Below are positions 28,104-43,100 of a stretch of DNA of 64,000 bases, piece by piece (position 1 is the first letter of the stretch; every line of letters begins with the position of its first letter). Under the pieces are notes generated by a model that was not told where the DNA came from, did not search any database, and worked only from the letters and a program-made list of their open reading frames with translations. Source of the DNA: Metopolophium dirhodum (Eukaryota > Arthropoda > Insecta > Hemiptera > Aphididae); assembly GCF_019925205.1 (NCBI RefSeq), contig NC_083568.1, positions 19,280,393 through 19,344,392 of the forward strand, written 5' to 3'. A program made the translations under genes and the position numbers.

Positions 28104-31100
28104 GTACAGGTACTATATTATACACTTCTTACGAAATTAAAAATATTCTTCATTCTTGTATAGGAAGTCAAATTATTATATTTTAATGAATCTCCCGAGT
28201 ATAAAAAAAAAACTGTTACCTACCTATAATTTTGTCATTTTAACGGTTGTTGTCGCTTTCTAAAAATAACACTGGTGTAGAAATATCATGTTGCACTTAC
28301 ATATTTTACAATGTACTACATGAAAATGTACTCGTAATATAATAATTGTACTTATAAAATGGCTTTTCACCAAATGCACACAAACTTCATACCATATGCG
28401 CACATCTATTTAGTTCGGTGTAGTTAATAATAAACCACAAATAAAATATAAGCAACACTCAACAAAGCTTTGTACCTATATACACTATACAGTATTACAA
28501 TTAATGTTAGTCACATTTTACGCTAAAAAGTTTTAAAAGGATATTAAGAATTTTCGTTAATGATAAAGTTTAGGGATTTCAAGTAATTCCATATAAGTAT
28601 TATTATAAATCTATTACAATAGAAACACGCATTATGTGACAAAAAAAAAAAAAAAAAACATTTAAATTCTAGTAGAATCCGAATATTCAAGATCAAATAA
28701 AAATATTAATAACTATTTATGTTATTTGTGTTTAATTTTAAAAATTCTTTGACTCTTCAAACAACAGACTATGAACTACTATTGTTCCTACAAAGTTTTT
28801 ATTATCCAATATTAAGTGAAATTTAATATAGAAAGCGGACTTGTACCACAATGAATATTGCTTACTTTTTTGGTAAACTATTTAGTTAAGGAAGCTGCTG
28901 ATGATACAAATACCTAAACAATTGTTTATATTTAATTTTATGTAAGACATGTCAAACGCCAAACAAAATTATGGGACCAATTAGTTTGATGGTTTAAATG
29001 TTTTTTTTAAAATAAATTAAATATCTTTGAGAACTTTACTGAAGTATAACTGAACACGTTTAAGATATTACAAATATGAAGGGCGTACTTGAAGTACAAA
29101 CAATTCTTATTTCATTAAAACTATTATCAATATTTTATTAAAGAATTTGAATATAGAAAACACCCTCAGACATCTAGCTTGGTAGACCAATAATGTAGAT
29201 AATTGGCCTACACACAACTCCTTAGAAATGGTTGTGCTGAAATGGTACATTATTATAATACTACACTTGAAAGTAATTATCACAAATTTTTTAAAAAAAG
29301 TAGGTAGTTTCTTCACTTCATTCAGGAATCAGGATATAGGTATAATAGAAGTAAAATATATATTTCATGATTAAGATTTGATAATAGTTTTACATATTTT
29401 GTTTTGTATAAATTGATGTTTTTTTAGATACCTAAGGTGGTTACTACCCCCTATTATGACTATAACCAATATAATATACTTATTGATATGATTAATATGT
29501 GTAATGTGTTTAACTGTGTTTAGGATAAAATCTAGTGAACTTATTAGTTATTAACCATTATCTTACCTTGCACTATTTTTGAATTTCTTACCTTACTTTT
29601 ATACATATTACACGGAAGACAATATATTTTATATAACAATTAAAAATTAATTTTTATTGTCTTATACTCTTGTATGAATGTATGATTAATGATTAGTGAT
29701 TACGATTTAAAAATACCAAAAAATAAATTAACGTCAGCGAATCAATCATTAAATTTAATACTCATTCTGCTCCTTCTCATAATCTTCTATTTGGGTAATT
29801 ACTCAAACACAATAATTCTTTTTAGTAGGTACAAAATGAGGTTAGGACGATTTGGTTATTGATGTAGGTTTATTGTTCTGTACGACGTATTTGTTATATA
29901 CGTGATATTAAACCATAACTTATACGTATTATATTCTTATAATCTTATTACTAATAAGTGGATATTTGACCGTACGTACAGGCTACAATTCATAAAAACA
30001 AAAACGTTTGCAAAAGTTCATTAGATTTTGTCCTGCCTGTGTATCACGTCATATAGTAAATATATATGACGATTATTATAATATTATGTTATTATAACAC
30101 TCATAAATATATACAGTTGATAATAACGTAATATAATATAGTTTTATTAATAAATAACATGTTATTTAATTTAATACAATTTAATACACTATCAATTAAT
30201 TAACATGTTATTTTCAATGTTCACGTTCTTAATATTCTAATGCTTTTCTTGTGGCACGCTTGATGTGTAGACCCCATGCTCGCACCTTGCGCTGAATCAG
30301 ATTTCACATGTGCTGACATGAGTTGCATACCCTTATCGAAGTCTTGCGACGGCCGTCCGGATTGTCCGGACGCAGAAGACGAGCAGAATTGCACAAATGG
30401 TAATAATATTAACAATAATAATAATACGACAGTATTTTTTTTATTTCCTTAGCAATCATAAAGCGCGCACACCAGCTATAAAAACTATAATATGTATTAT
30501 GTATAAATTATAGTACTTACTATTATTGATAAAAATAAACGAAATTTGATTTTCCAAAATATAAAGAATATAATAATAATTGTTGTAACTTATAATCTGG
30601 ATATATTATAATTTATAACTATTATGATAATTTTCAATATATATTATACATTATTAAAGGGCAGCGCTTTTTTCGTTATTATTGTTTTTTTGCTTGTATT
30701 CTGGTAGTTATGTGATATATTGTTGTATTTTTGTTCTGTGGCTTTTTGTGTACTACTATCATGTAGACAGACCATCGTTATCGTCTGCAAACACTAATCA
30801 GGCGTCGTCAACAGCTGACATACCGCCTCCTGCAGTCGCCACGGTGTGTTTTTCCAACGAGTTTCGATGCCACGACGGCGGTTGCGTGAACAGCGGTTAC
30901 CGCTGCGATCGTATTAACGACTGTAAGGATCAAAGTGACGAATTGGACTGTGGTAAGTACGATCCACTGACGAAGCCCGTCAGTGTCGTCTCCGTCATCG
31001 TGGCGCACAACGTTTTGCTGGGGTGGACCTGCTAAAATGGTTCGAATTCGAATTCGATAAGAGCTTTAGGCTTTGCCTTCGGGCTTATATTATATTGTAA

Positions 31101-34100
31101 CTGTGTATAAGTATTGCGTAGTATAAAGACAACAACATGTTTTTTTCTTCCATTTAACTTTATAATATTCTGTATTTACTCGCTTGGAGAAATGAGAAGG
31201 ACAAAAATGTTTTGAATAATAGAGGGAAAAGTATTTTTTAGTACACCCACATATTGATAAAGTCCAAGAAGGGGTAGCCGTATAGGAACATGACCGATAG
31301 TTAAATTTCAGCTTTTGTTCGATTTTTATACTTAATAGACCTAACTAAACAAAACTCTACAAAATAAAATGTATTTTTAAGAAGTTCTGAACATATTTTT
31401 TATTTTATTTTAAAAAGGGTAGCAAAAAAAATACGTTTGTACATTATTTATATTTATAGTCACGTACAACAAATACAATTTGAATTAAACTTTGTAACTT
31501 TAAGCAAAACACAATATTTGTATTACCTTACTTAAGTTTATTTTTCTGTATATATTTGTTTTTATGAGTCATACATTTTGACTTATATTGCTTATAATTT
31601 AAACTATTAAACTCCAATTACGTGTACCTACTATTAGTCAAAATTTAACTAATGTCAGAAGGTTAGTCCGGTTTTTTATATCGTTTAACAAAAATTAAAC
31701 TGTAAAATAATTGTTGAAATTATCATAAACCTAACCAATTAATTTCATTTCACCAATAAGTAATATTTGCTGCACGTTCGTTCATTAGGCACCTATAAAT
31801 ACTATGTATAGGTATCATCATACAACTAATACTAAATTACACTGAGTACATCACATTTAAAGTGCCTCTCTTTAGTAAATAAAATCCTTTTGAAATGGCA
31901 TGTAATTACATCAACCTGGTTGAGATGGGAATTGTATTTAGATTTAAATAGCGTATACAGTCAGTTACTGTTTGTTTAGATATACTGACTGTCAGTATAT
32001 CTAAACAAACAGACGATTTTTCATTATTACACTATTGTATACAATTACTAGGTATATTATAATAATAACAATGATTCTCCATCAACATCTTATACGTAAT
32101 AATTAGAATATCATACACCATTAATCGTTTTAAATTTGTGTGTATTATTTTTATAATGGTTTTGTCCACAGCTCCCACAATTCCGACAATAACGACCCCC
32201 AACGTCACTAATATTGCTACCACCACTGTAATATACCCGCAGTATGAAAATCCTTCTGTGTTCGTGACCTGCAACTGGAACGAATTTGCTTGCCGCAATG
32301 GTCGGCAGTGCGTCCCGAAATCGGCGAAATGCAACAACAACTACGAGTGTCAAGACTATTCGGACGAAGACAATTGCTGTGAGTTTAATAATTTAATACT
32401 TACACAGGGGAATCAACTGGCTACTAAATAACAGAGTGATTCTCAAAAGTTTACAACATTTACAAAATTTAAAACTCACATGCCCCGATCATCACATTTT
32501 TATAAAAGTCCTGAATTGTTGATCTCTGAAATTAAATTACATCTAATTATAGCTACTTAATTCGACACAAATCTATAATTTATTAATTATTATACTCATA
32601 CTTTAAAGTTAACTTCTTTAATTTGTATATAGTTTGTCATAATATATTTTTCTTTTGTTATATGTTTTATATATTATATATATTTTATATTTTATATATT
32701 CTAAACATCGTATTTTCCCATCAGTCCATGTTGATATTTTTATCTTTAAAATTTATATATTTTTATAGATTTTTCTTCTGATAGTTAAACAATTAATTTT
32801 TTTCATCGAATATTATGATTCATATTTAAAAACATTTTATTTTAGATGAGGCTCCAGATGGTTTAAATTTAAAAACATATCCCAATGAACAAACCATTAA
32901 AGAAAGTAAGTGAAATCTCATATATTTGTTATGAACTTATATTTTAATTTTACCTATTGTATATATTTGTACATACTACATTTTGCTGAACAATATTCAG
33001 TCTGTAATATACAGTTCAGTATATTTTAATGTAACGAATCATAATGAACAAAATCGCACATAATATAATCGACACCTGCACTAAAATAGTTCATTATGAT
33101 GACATTTCAAAAAGTTTATGTTTTTTCTGGAATGCAATTAACATATTTTGCATTTAATATCTGTACTAGTATTAACCAGCTACATTGCACAATATTGCTC
33201 GATTTGCACAAATCCTAAAATCAAAAAATACAAATCATTTAATCGTATCTTTTTAGAAACTAAGTTATTTAGGTTTTATTTAGTAAATTATAAGGTATGA
33301 AAACAACACCTCGTAATAATCAAAATGTATAAAAAAAATAATAACTTATACAACAGTGATATAAATTCAACTCAAATAAAGTATTATCTAATTATTGCCA
33401 ATTTGGTAAAAAAACTATTATTTCCACTATTATGGTTGTTTGCTCAAAATAATGATATATACGTTAGTATTTATTGTTAGTCTTATAATATAACTAAACA
33501 TTTATCATTTAACCATTAATATTAATGCAATTTTGTATTTTTGTTTATTTCCCAATATGCACTCTATTTTTGATTTCTTCTTACTAGACTCTAAAGGTAA
33601 GACCATTTTATTGGATATTTCTCGGGTGTTTGATTTATGAATATTTTTCGTATGCATTACTATGCTGAATATCATGCATGTCAGGGACTCATACAATGCG
33701 AATCATAAAACATGTAGATATTTAAATTATTTAACAGTTTCTATACAGTGCATGACAATCATATTATACGCATCACAAAAATACGCATAATGAAACTGCG
33801 ACATGTATTTGTATTTTTATTATAATTTATTGTTTTTAGGACGTTTGCATGACAATTATTTGAATTATATATCAATAATATTACATGTCGTAAACTAATA
33901 TACATTCAAATATATTAAAATAATTAAAATAGCGTTTGAAAAATTATACAATTTTCAATTAATGTAATGTCAAATATAATATATATATTATATATATAAT
34001 AAATATACAATCAATGTTAGATATCGTGTTAGAGAGATTAAATGGTCATCCAGATGAGATTTATATATTAAATAAACAAAATAATATTAAATATAGATAT

Positions 34101-37100
34101 TATAATTAATAATTATTATATTTGGGTATTAACAAAATCTCAACACAAAAATAATTTAATTATCTATCTGAATGATTGAAAAATTATTATTTCTTATCAT
34201 CTAAGTACAATGATACTATTTGGAATATTTGAATATAATTCATAATTAAATAGATTTTAGATAATGTTTTACAAGTAACGATTAAATAGTGTGACCATAA
34301 ATGTCTTGTTCAAAAAAGCAACAATTTCTAAAAAAAATTTTAAGAATTATCGATAGGGATCTCCTTTGATAAAACGCTTATTACTTAATTATTACTACGC
34401 TAATTATTTAACTTTTATAAATTATCGCTTAATAGTAAAATAACCATAGGTATTTTACATATTATAACATAATATTATACATATGGAGGTATTTGCTATT
34501 TGTAATATAATTAGATATAATTGACGATTGAATAATGATTGTGGTCAATGCGTGAATGGAATTAATTTTTTTTGACTAAAACCACGGATCATATAAAAAA
34601 AATATTTATTTTTATCATACAAATTTTATACAAAATTAATACTTTAAATTTTCATGAATGCGGGACAAACGCGGGACTATTCAAAATGGGGGATGTAGAT
34701 CTCAGAAGCGGGATAATCCCCGATATTTTGTGATGTCTAGAACAGTCTTAATCATTAATACTGTATGAAAGTAGTTTTATTTTATGAATAACAAAATAGT
34801 AAAACTAAAAGGTGTCTAATCATTATAGTTATCTATCTGATGTATTGTGTATTTTAATAATATACCTAACTATTATTAGTGTTCATTGTTCATAAGTTTT
34901 TATTTAGTTTTGCATGTTGTTCGCATGTCGTTTTTGGTTTGGGTATTTTTATTTAGAATAATTATACTTTACATTAATGGACAATTATATTTCTATTCGT
35001 TGCGTAGACAGAGAAGTAGTATTTCAATGCAGAGATGAAGGTCCTCTGAGAGCACCTGTTAGATGGTCTCGGGGCAATGGATTGTATTTACCTCATGGAT
35101 CTAGAGACATCGGAGGCCGATTGGAAATGCCTAATATCAAGGTAAATTTACATAATTATTCATTTCTTCAAATGCTTAAATGTCTGAAATAATTTAGGTT
35201 GAACACAGTGGCACGTATGTGTGCGAGGCAATTGGTTTCTCAGCTTCCGACCCTGGATCCCGCGTATCTGTCTTCCTAAAAGTAGAACCATGTAAGTAAA
35301 ACATCTAAACATTACGAATGATGCTTTTAAATTTATATTTAAAAAAAAATAAATACTTACCGAATACAAGCTGCAAGGAAACATAAACATATAATACCAA
35401 TTATAAATAATAAATGGAAATTTGGTTTACCTGCAACAAGAAATTTTAATATTAATCGCTACTCAGGTATGTACATAATTCAGCCGAAATACATAATGAA
35501 TATATTGGTTTTATTATGTGTATTACTATAAAATGTATTTTTTACTTTGCTGACGTTTGTATTTGATCTAAATGTAAGTAGATTTTGTTATTTTAAAATC
35601 GTTTAGTAGGTGTCGACATTTTAAATATATATATAGGTAGGTACATTTATGAAATAATGTACATCTTTTGTATATTTGTATTTATTTAATATACTTGCCT
35701 ATTTACGTTATTTTTAATGTCAAGTGTTTTAATACTATTATGTATAAATGGCATATTATTAATTAATACATTTTTAATTAATAACTAAATTAGTAATTAC
35801 TTATTGTTTAATGTATGTTCGATATTCGTATTCGTATTACCTATGTATATAATTTATACAATTAAAAATGTCACACATTCATATTTTAATTGTTTTAATA
35901 TTCAATATAATATTTATGAATTATATTTCAGGGATTGATGTAACGGTTCGGCCCATAGAATCGTGTGGTTTAAATGAAGCTACGTGTTCCAATAAACAAT
36001 GTATATTAAAGACAAAAGTTTGTGACGGTCAAATAGATTGTTTAGATGGATCAGATGAAACCCGTTGCAGTATGTTTAGATTTAATTAAAGCCTTGGTTA
36101 AAAATACTAATACCTATACGTTGATTACTGTAATTTTTAGATATGTTTGGATGTCAACCCAACGAGTTTAGATGTAGTAATAAAAAATGTATACTCAAAA
36201 CTTGGGTGTGTGATGGTCAAGATGATTGCGGAGATAATTTTGATGAACAGAACTGTGAACAAAGAGTATCGGGTGTGTAATGATTATTAATAAATATATT
36301 ATTTTTTTTACGTAATATACCGATATAGGTAGGCGTATGTCTGTACCTACTGTGTGTTGGTAGATATTGTAAAATTATAAATTATTATAATTTTATTACG
36401 ATATTATTACGATTTTTTTTATCATTTTATAGATTCTCGCTGTTTGTATAGCGAATTTGAGTGCAGAAATAAAGAGTGCATTCCAAAATCATTCCAATGT
36501 GATTCTCAAAGTGATTGTTCAGATGGAAGTGATGAAATTGGTTGTCGTAAGTAGAATAATGAGTATACATTGGTCACACTACTTTATTTTAATGATTTTA
36601 ATTTTAATTTAGTTCCTGTACAATTTCAAACTACACCACCTCCTCTGATAACACTTGAGATCGGAGAAGTGTTTGTAACAACATGCAAAGCTGTTGGTGT
36701 ACCAATCCCAGAAATATCATGGCGATTGAACTGGGGTCATGTTCCAACAAAATGTGAAATGACTAGTGTTAACGGACTTGGTACACTCACTTGTCCTAAT
36801 ATTCAGGTATAATGTTTATCATTTTAAACAAATTATTGCATACACTTTTGTTTTACATTTAGTTTAAACTAATATGCACCTATTTTATGGATTTTAGGAA
36901 GCTGATCAAGGTGCGTATAGTTGTGAAGGTATCAATATACATGGTTCCGAAATAGCAGTACCAGACACAATATTAGTTGTAAAACGACCTAATTTAATTC
37001 AACCAACCGCATGCCCTAAAGGAACCTTTAATGATGTAGCTTTATCTCAAAATGATTGTATAAACTGTTTTTGTTTTGGAATCTCAAGTAATTGCAGAAG

Positions 37101-40100
37101 CTCCAAACTCTTCAAGATTCAGGTTTGAAAATCTCACATTGTGTTTATTTGGATTAATCAAATCTAATATTTTGTTTCTTCTAGAATACACCATCATTGC
37201 ATCAACTTAGAATAGCTAATGTTTATATAGAAGCTTCTTCATTTAGAGTAGAACTACAATCAGCAAGTTCTACTGCTCATCAAATAAATGTTAATGGAAA
37301 TGAAGCTTTACAAGTGTTTACAGTCAATAATACTTCAAAGCAATCTGAAGACACATATCCATACTTCAAGTTCCCAGAAAGCTATTTAGGCAATCAGCTT
37401 AAATCTTACGGGGGATACATAACATATATAGTTAGGTACGAGGGAAACGGAAATCCAATTACATTCACACCAGACATTATTTTGATTGTAAGGAATTTAA
37501 TTTTTAATTTATACGTTTTAATGAACAATGAATGATGCTTAACATTTCACTAGGGAAATGGCATTAAACTTCTGTACTTTGGTCCGGAAACAACAGTAGG
37601 CATAGACACAGTTGTATCTGCTAGATTATTTGCTGATGTTTGGAAAAAAGAAAGTACCGGGTTCAGTTATTCTGATAGCCTAGCAACCAGGGAAGAAGTT
37701 ATGATGGTTTTAGCTAATGTAGAAAATATTTTAATCAGGTATCTATCCCATTAATATATTTTTTCCATTAAACTGTTGATGTAATATATTATGTTGATTG
37801 CTCAAAAGGGGTCAGTATGTTTCTCAACAATCTGAAACAAACATCAAACACATAAAAATGGATTCTGCACAAACAATGAAAAGTGTAAATGAATATGTAG
37901 CATTTGTTGAGGAGTGCCAATGTCCAGCAGGTTATACTGGTCTATCATGTGAAGTAAGTGTCAAATATGTACTAATCAATATAATCAAATGTATGAAAAG
38001 TATTTATTTAGGTTAGGTTATGTTATGTTAATATCATTTTTGTATTCACAATTTATACTCGTTTTTGTTTATTCACATTATGCATGTTTAAATATTTAAT
38101 CGTTCTTTTATAGAGTTGTGCTCCTGGATATGTACGCAGACAACAAGGTTCTTGGTTAGGACAATGTTACAAAGAAGATACAGAAGTCTGTCCGATAGGA
38201 ATGTATGGATCACCACCGAGAGGAGTACCATGTAGACATTGTCCTTGTCCCTTAACATCATCCGGCAATCAGTAATTAACAATTGTTTTTATTTTTAATA
38301 AAAATGTCAAACCTTTTTTTTAATAATTGTCTCCTATAGATTTGGTAAAGGTTGCTACCTAGATACTGATGGGTTACCGACATGTAATTGTATTGATGGA
38401 TATGTTGGACGAAGGTGCGAACAATGTGCCTCTGGATATTCAGGAAATCCTTTACAACCAGGAGATTATTGCAAACAGGGTAAACAAACCAAAAAATAAG
38501 ATTACCATTAAGAGTAGGTTTACTGCTGTGATCACACTTTATGATAATTAATTTTTCAGGTATATGTGATGCAGTTGGTTCAACATCACCATTCCCTGAT
38601 GAGAGTACTGGAAAATGTGTTTGCAAGGTAAGTCTAATGTATTAACATTCTATGTTTTCGGAATAAATTAATAATTCTGTCAAATTTTATTTGCTAATGC
38701 TGTCTTATTTACTAACACTTGTGGTAAGTATAATTTATAATTATTGCAATAAAATGTTTTTCCTATTTTATGGATTCAACAAAAAACCAAAAATCAAGTA
38801 TAAAGTATTAACATATTCTTTTTCATTAACTTTTAATTAGGATTATACAACTGGTGATTTATGTAACCAATGTAAGGCTAACACGTTCAACATTGCACCA
38901 GATAATCAATTTGGTTGCATCAGCTGTTTCTGCATGGGTCTATCCAATCAATGCACCAGTTCTAGGCTGTACAGACAAGAAGTAAATATTATTTAACTCA
39001 TGAGATTTTTCAGTAGACAGTATGTATACAAACGTATAATGTTATAGGTGCACGCAACATTCGCAAGGACCCACCAAGACATAAAATTAATTCAGCGTAA
39101 AAACTTTGTTCCGTTGCCAAATTTAGAAGTGGACTCAAGTACAAGAGAACTTGTTTATAGAGAATTTCCACCAGGCAGTCAAGAAGTATAAACAATCACT
39201 GTTAAATTCTATACCTACTGGAAAAATATTTTTTATATGCTATATTATTATTAGGTATATTATTGGCAATTACCTCCACGGTTTCTGGGAAATAAAATAA
39301 CTTCATATGGTGGTTCTCTGAGTTACATCTTAAGACATGTTCCAGTTCCAGGTGGTCAATCCTCCAAAAACAGTGCACCAGATATCGAACTCATAAGTGT
39401 AAATATTCAAATAATTATCGCAAACAAAAGCATTTCTGTTGTCATTTTTTGTTCTAAAATTTCAGGAAAACAAAATCCGATTATTGCATTACAGTCGTGA
39501 AAACGTAGAACCAAATACTTTAAAAACCACTTCAGTTAAGTTATTGGAACAAAATTGGCAACGACCAGATGGTCAGGTAGCAGATCGCGAACATTTATTA
39601 ATGGCATTGGCTGGTTTGAAATCCATATTAATTAAAGCAACTTACACAACTGGTACTAAAGAAGTAGCGTAAGTATATTTACAGTGGCAATACAGTGGTG
39701 AAAATATATGCTGCTTGATATTATTATTGATTATTATCATTTTCCACCACAGGATACAGTCAGTAACGCTTGAAATCACTGATTCATTCAATACCGGAAA
39801 AAATAGAGCTGTTGAAGTGGAAGAATGTTTGTGCCCAGAAGGTTACAAAGGTCTGTCATGTGAAGAATGTGCTGTTGGCTACACGAGAAATGGCCAAGGT
39901 CTCTATTTAGAAATATGTGAACCATGTACATGTAACGGTCATTCAAATCATTGTGATCCTGATTCTGGAATTTGTGTTGTAAGTCAATATTAATTGAATG
40001 ATAAATTAAGTATTATTAATTATTAACCATGATGTATACTAATAAATTCTGAACTTACAGAACTGTCAAAATCATACGATGGGAGATACATGTAATGAGT

Positions 40101-43100
40101 GTTTACCTGGTTATACAGGTAACCCACAAAAAGGCATACCATGTGAAGCCAATGAAGAGATTTCGGTCTGTGATTGTGATTCCCAGGGTACTTTATTACC
40201 TTGCCAAGAAAATAGATGTATTTGCAAAGTATAACAAAATATATAATTAAGTAATACATAAATAGATCAAATACGTATAAATAATTAACATTTATAGACC
40301 AATGTCGAAGGACCTCGTTGTGACCGTTGTAGACCTGGTACATTTGATTTATCAGAAAACCATGTAGAAGGATGTTTAGAGTGTTTCTGTTCTGGAGTTT
40401 CCCAAAACTGTTATCCTTCCAATTTATTTGTTACTCAAATTCCAATGCAGTTATTTGGACAAAGTCACGGTTTTACTTTAACTGATAGGTATTTCTTATA
40501 ATTTATTTATATATTGTTAATACTCAGAAATTAAACTAACTAAAAATGTATTTTCTCAGTACTAGAAATAGGTTCATTAAATCTGGCTTTTCAACTGACG
40601 TGTCTAGAAATGAAATTGGCTATGACTATACACCTAATCGTGGCGAACAACTATTTTGGTCATTGCCATCTTCTTTTACAGGAAATAAGGTATCGTATTA
40701 TAAGTTTATGTAAATTATGCAATGAATAGTAAATACATTATAAAAATAATTTAAGCTCAATTATATGGATTATGTATTAAATTTAGGTTACATCCTATGG
40801 AGGTTTCCTTAATTGGACCCAACGCTATACTACTTTTCCAGGGTCCACAATACGTGATGACACCGACATAATACTTGTTGGAAGTGGAATATGGTTATTT
40901 AAATCAAACGATAAAAAAGTTCTGCCAGGCGAAACAACCGTATATATTTTCACCTTAAAGTATACCTATATAAGTGTATATTTTATATTTTTTTTTTATA
41001 GGTACTAAATACTCATTTAGTAGAAAAAGGTTGGCGTCGATTAATTTCCTCAGGACCACAACCAGCATCAAGAGCTGAATTTATGAAAGTACTTTCGTCT
41101 ATTGAAGCCATCCTAATTCGTGCAATACATGCTTCTCAGATTAATAGAACATACCTCAGTGATGTCAGTTTAGATACAGCTATTGAATCTGAGACTGGTG
41201 GTGTACGATCAACCAGTGTTGAAATATGCAGATGTCCAGTTGGTCACAGAGGAACATCATGTGAAGTATGTAGAATAATCTCTATCAAATGTACGGTAGT
41301 CTTTAATAAATCATTTTTCAAATTAGATATGTAGTGTTGGATATTACAAGGACACCAATGACCAATGCACAAGATGCCCATGTAATGCTAACGAAGAAAG
41401 CTGTTCACTAGGCTCAGACTCAAGAGTCATTTGTAATTGTCTCTCTGGATACACCGGATCTTCCTGCAATACTTTAGGTAATACATATATTTTATAATGA
41501 CAGTATATTTTTCATTAACAAAATACATCGATAACTTAATCACGTTTTCGATAATACTGGATAACCAAATTATTTTGCACGTATTCATTTCTATATTTTA
41601 TTTTAGCACATAATTGTAGCTCATCAAATTCAAATAAATGTTTCTAAATAGCAACTTTTGAAAGCAAATATGGGCTTTACATAAACTTAACGGCAGGTGC
41701 TTAACCCGAGATTATCGGTACAGATTAATCAAAAATTACCAATGGTGATGCGTAGTTTAAACAATGAACAGCAGTTAACACTTGGACAAATATCCACATT
41801 GATATATCCAAGCACTATACACCAAAATATTAATTATTAGTCCATCAAAATGGGATCTAATAAGAACCGTAGGCATTTTTCAATTGTAATCCTTAAGGGT
41901 ATTTTTTATGGACCTATATACTGCTATAGGAATTGTATATATTGAAAATTATAATTTCAATAATATAATTAGACAAATTTTGTTTAAAGAAGTCTACTTT
42001 AAACATTAATTGAATTTGACATATTATCATTATCAAAAAAAAAAAAACTAATAACTATTAACTAATAAGTAACATAAACCTACAGTTAACACCCATTGTA
42101 TATTATAACTTCTTATAGATTTAAGGTAATAACACAAAAAAATTATTTAAAAAACTCTAAGGACAACTAATTAATACCTACTTCTGAACTATAAGAAATA
42201 TTTTCTAAATGTAGTGGTGCAATAACTAATATACTTTTATTTGCAGTTAATAATAGACTAACAACCACAACCACAACTACAACCAGAACACCACCACCAC
42301 TACCTCAGCCAGAAATTTATATTCAAATAACTGAGCCGAAAATTGAAATTGTTGAAATAGGAAATACAGTCACATTACACTGTGCTGCCAATTCTCGTCG
42401 TTCACAAGTAAAATATTATTTATTTTTTTAATTTCATGAAATAACTTGTAACATATTTTGCCTGTGCTTTTCAGAGAATCAGTATAACATGGTCAAAAGA
42501 AGACGGATATTTACCATCTGACCGTACACAAGACAATGGGTCAGGTTACTTGTATATAACTAGTGTAGAACCTTCAGATAGTGGTGTGTATATTTGTACA
42601 GCATCTGATGGATATTCATCCTTCAGTGACAAAAAAATACTGAGAATAGGAGGTAAGAATGTCAACATTAAATAAATAAATGTATTTACTTGTATAGTAA
42701 AGTTCTTAAGTTATTTATTAAAAAATGTATTCTTTTCATATTAGATCAAACGAAAACAACCAGTAAACCAATACAAAGTCAGCCAGAAATTTACATCACA
42801 GTTTCAGACCCATCGATCGAGATCGTGGAAATTGGTAGTACTGTAAGGTTTAGATGTGATGCAAGATCTAGACGAAGTCGGGTATAATAATTAATGTTTT
42901 CTTTACATACAATATACATATATAATAATTTAAATAACAATATTCATAATAATGTTTGTAAATATTTGTTAAGCCTGTTGTGTTAAAATGGACAAGAGAA
43001 GGTGGTAGTTTACCTGCAAATAGAGCAATCGATAATGGATCAGGATATTTGCTATTTACAAATCTTGACACATCGGATTCTGGAGTATATGTATGCACCG

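Larger units (their letters stand above)
32846..35291 (+). other. trol: trol exons: Ig domain 1 (with split N-terminal strand)
   Basis: Exons are 32846-32905, 35008-35141 and 35198-35291. The 60-nt first exon encodes the leading strand, LNLKTYPNEQTIKE; the second continues with REVVFQCRDEG and the WSRGNGLYLPHG core; the third has HSGTYVCEAIG, the C-terminal Ig cysteine region. Phases are 1, 1, 0, 1. A 9-nt candidate microexon (33588-33596) lies between the first two and would fit without changing frame. The 2.1-kb intron also contains an old repeat near 34290-34740. Confidence 0.9.

Noticed and set aside
30682..30766. Hydrophobic in-frame extension before LDLa 5
   Set aside because: No ATG at the start of the stretch (TTG only) and it coincides with the intron end.
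31033..31060. GGTTCGAATTC resembling a tRNA B box
   Set aside because: No A box, no cloverleaf and no acceptor stem around it.
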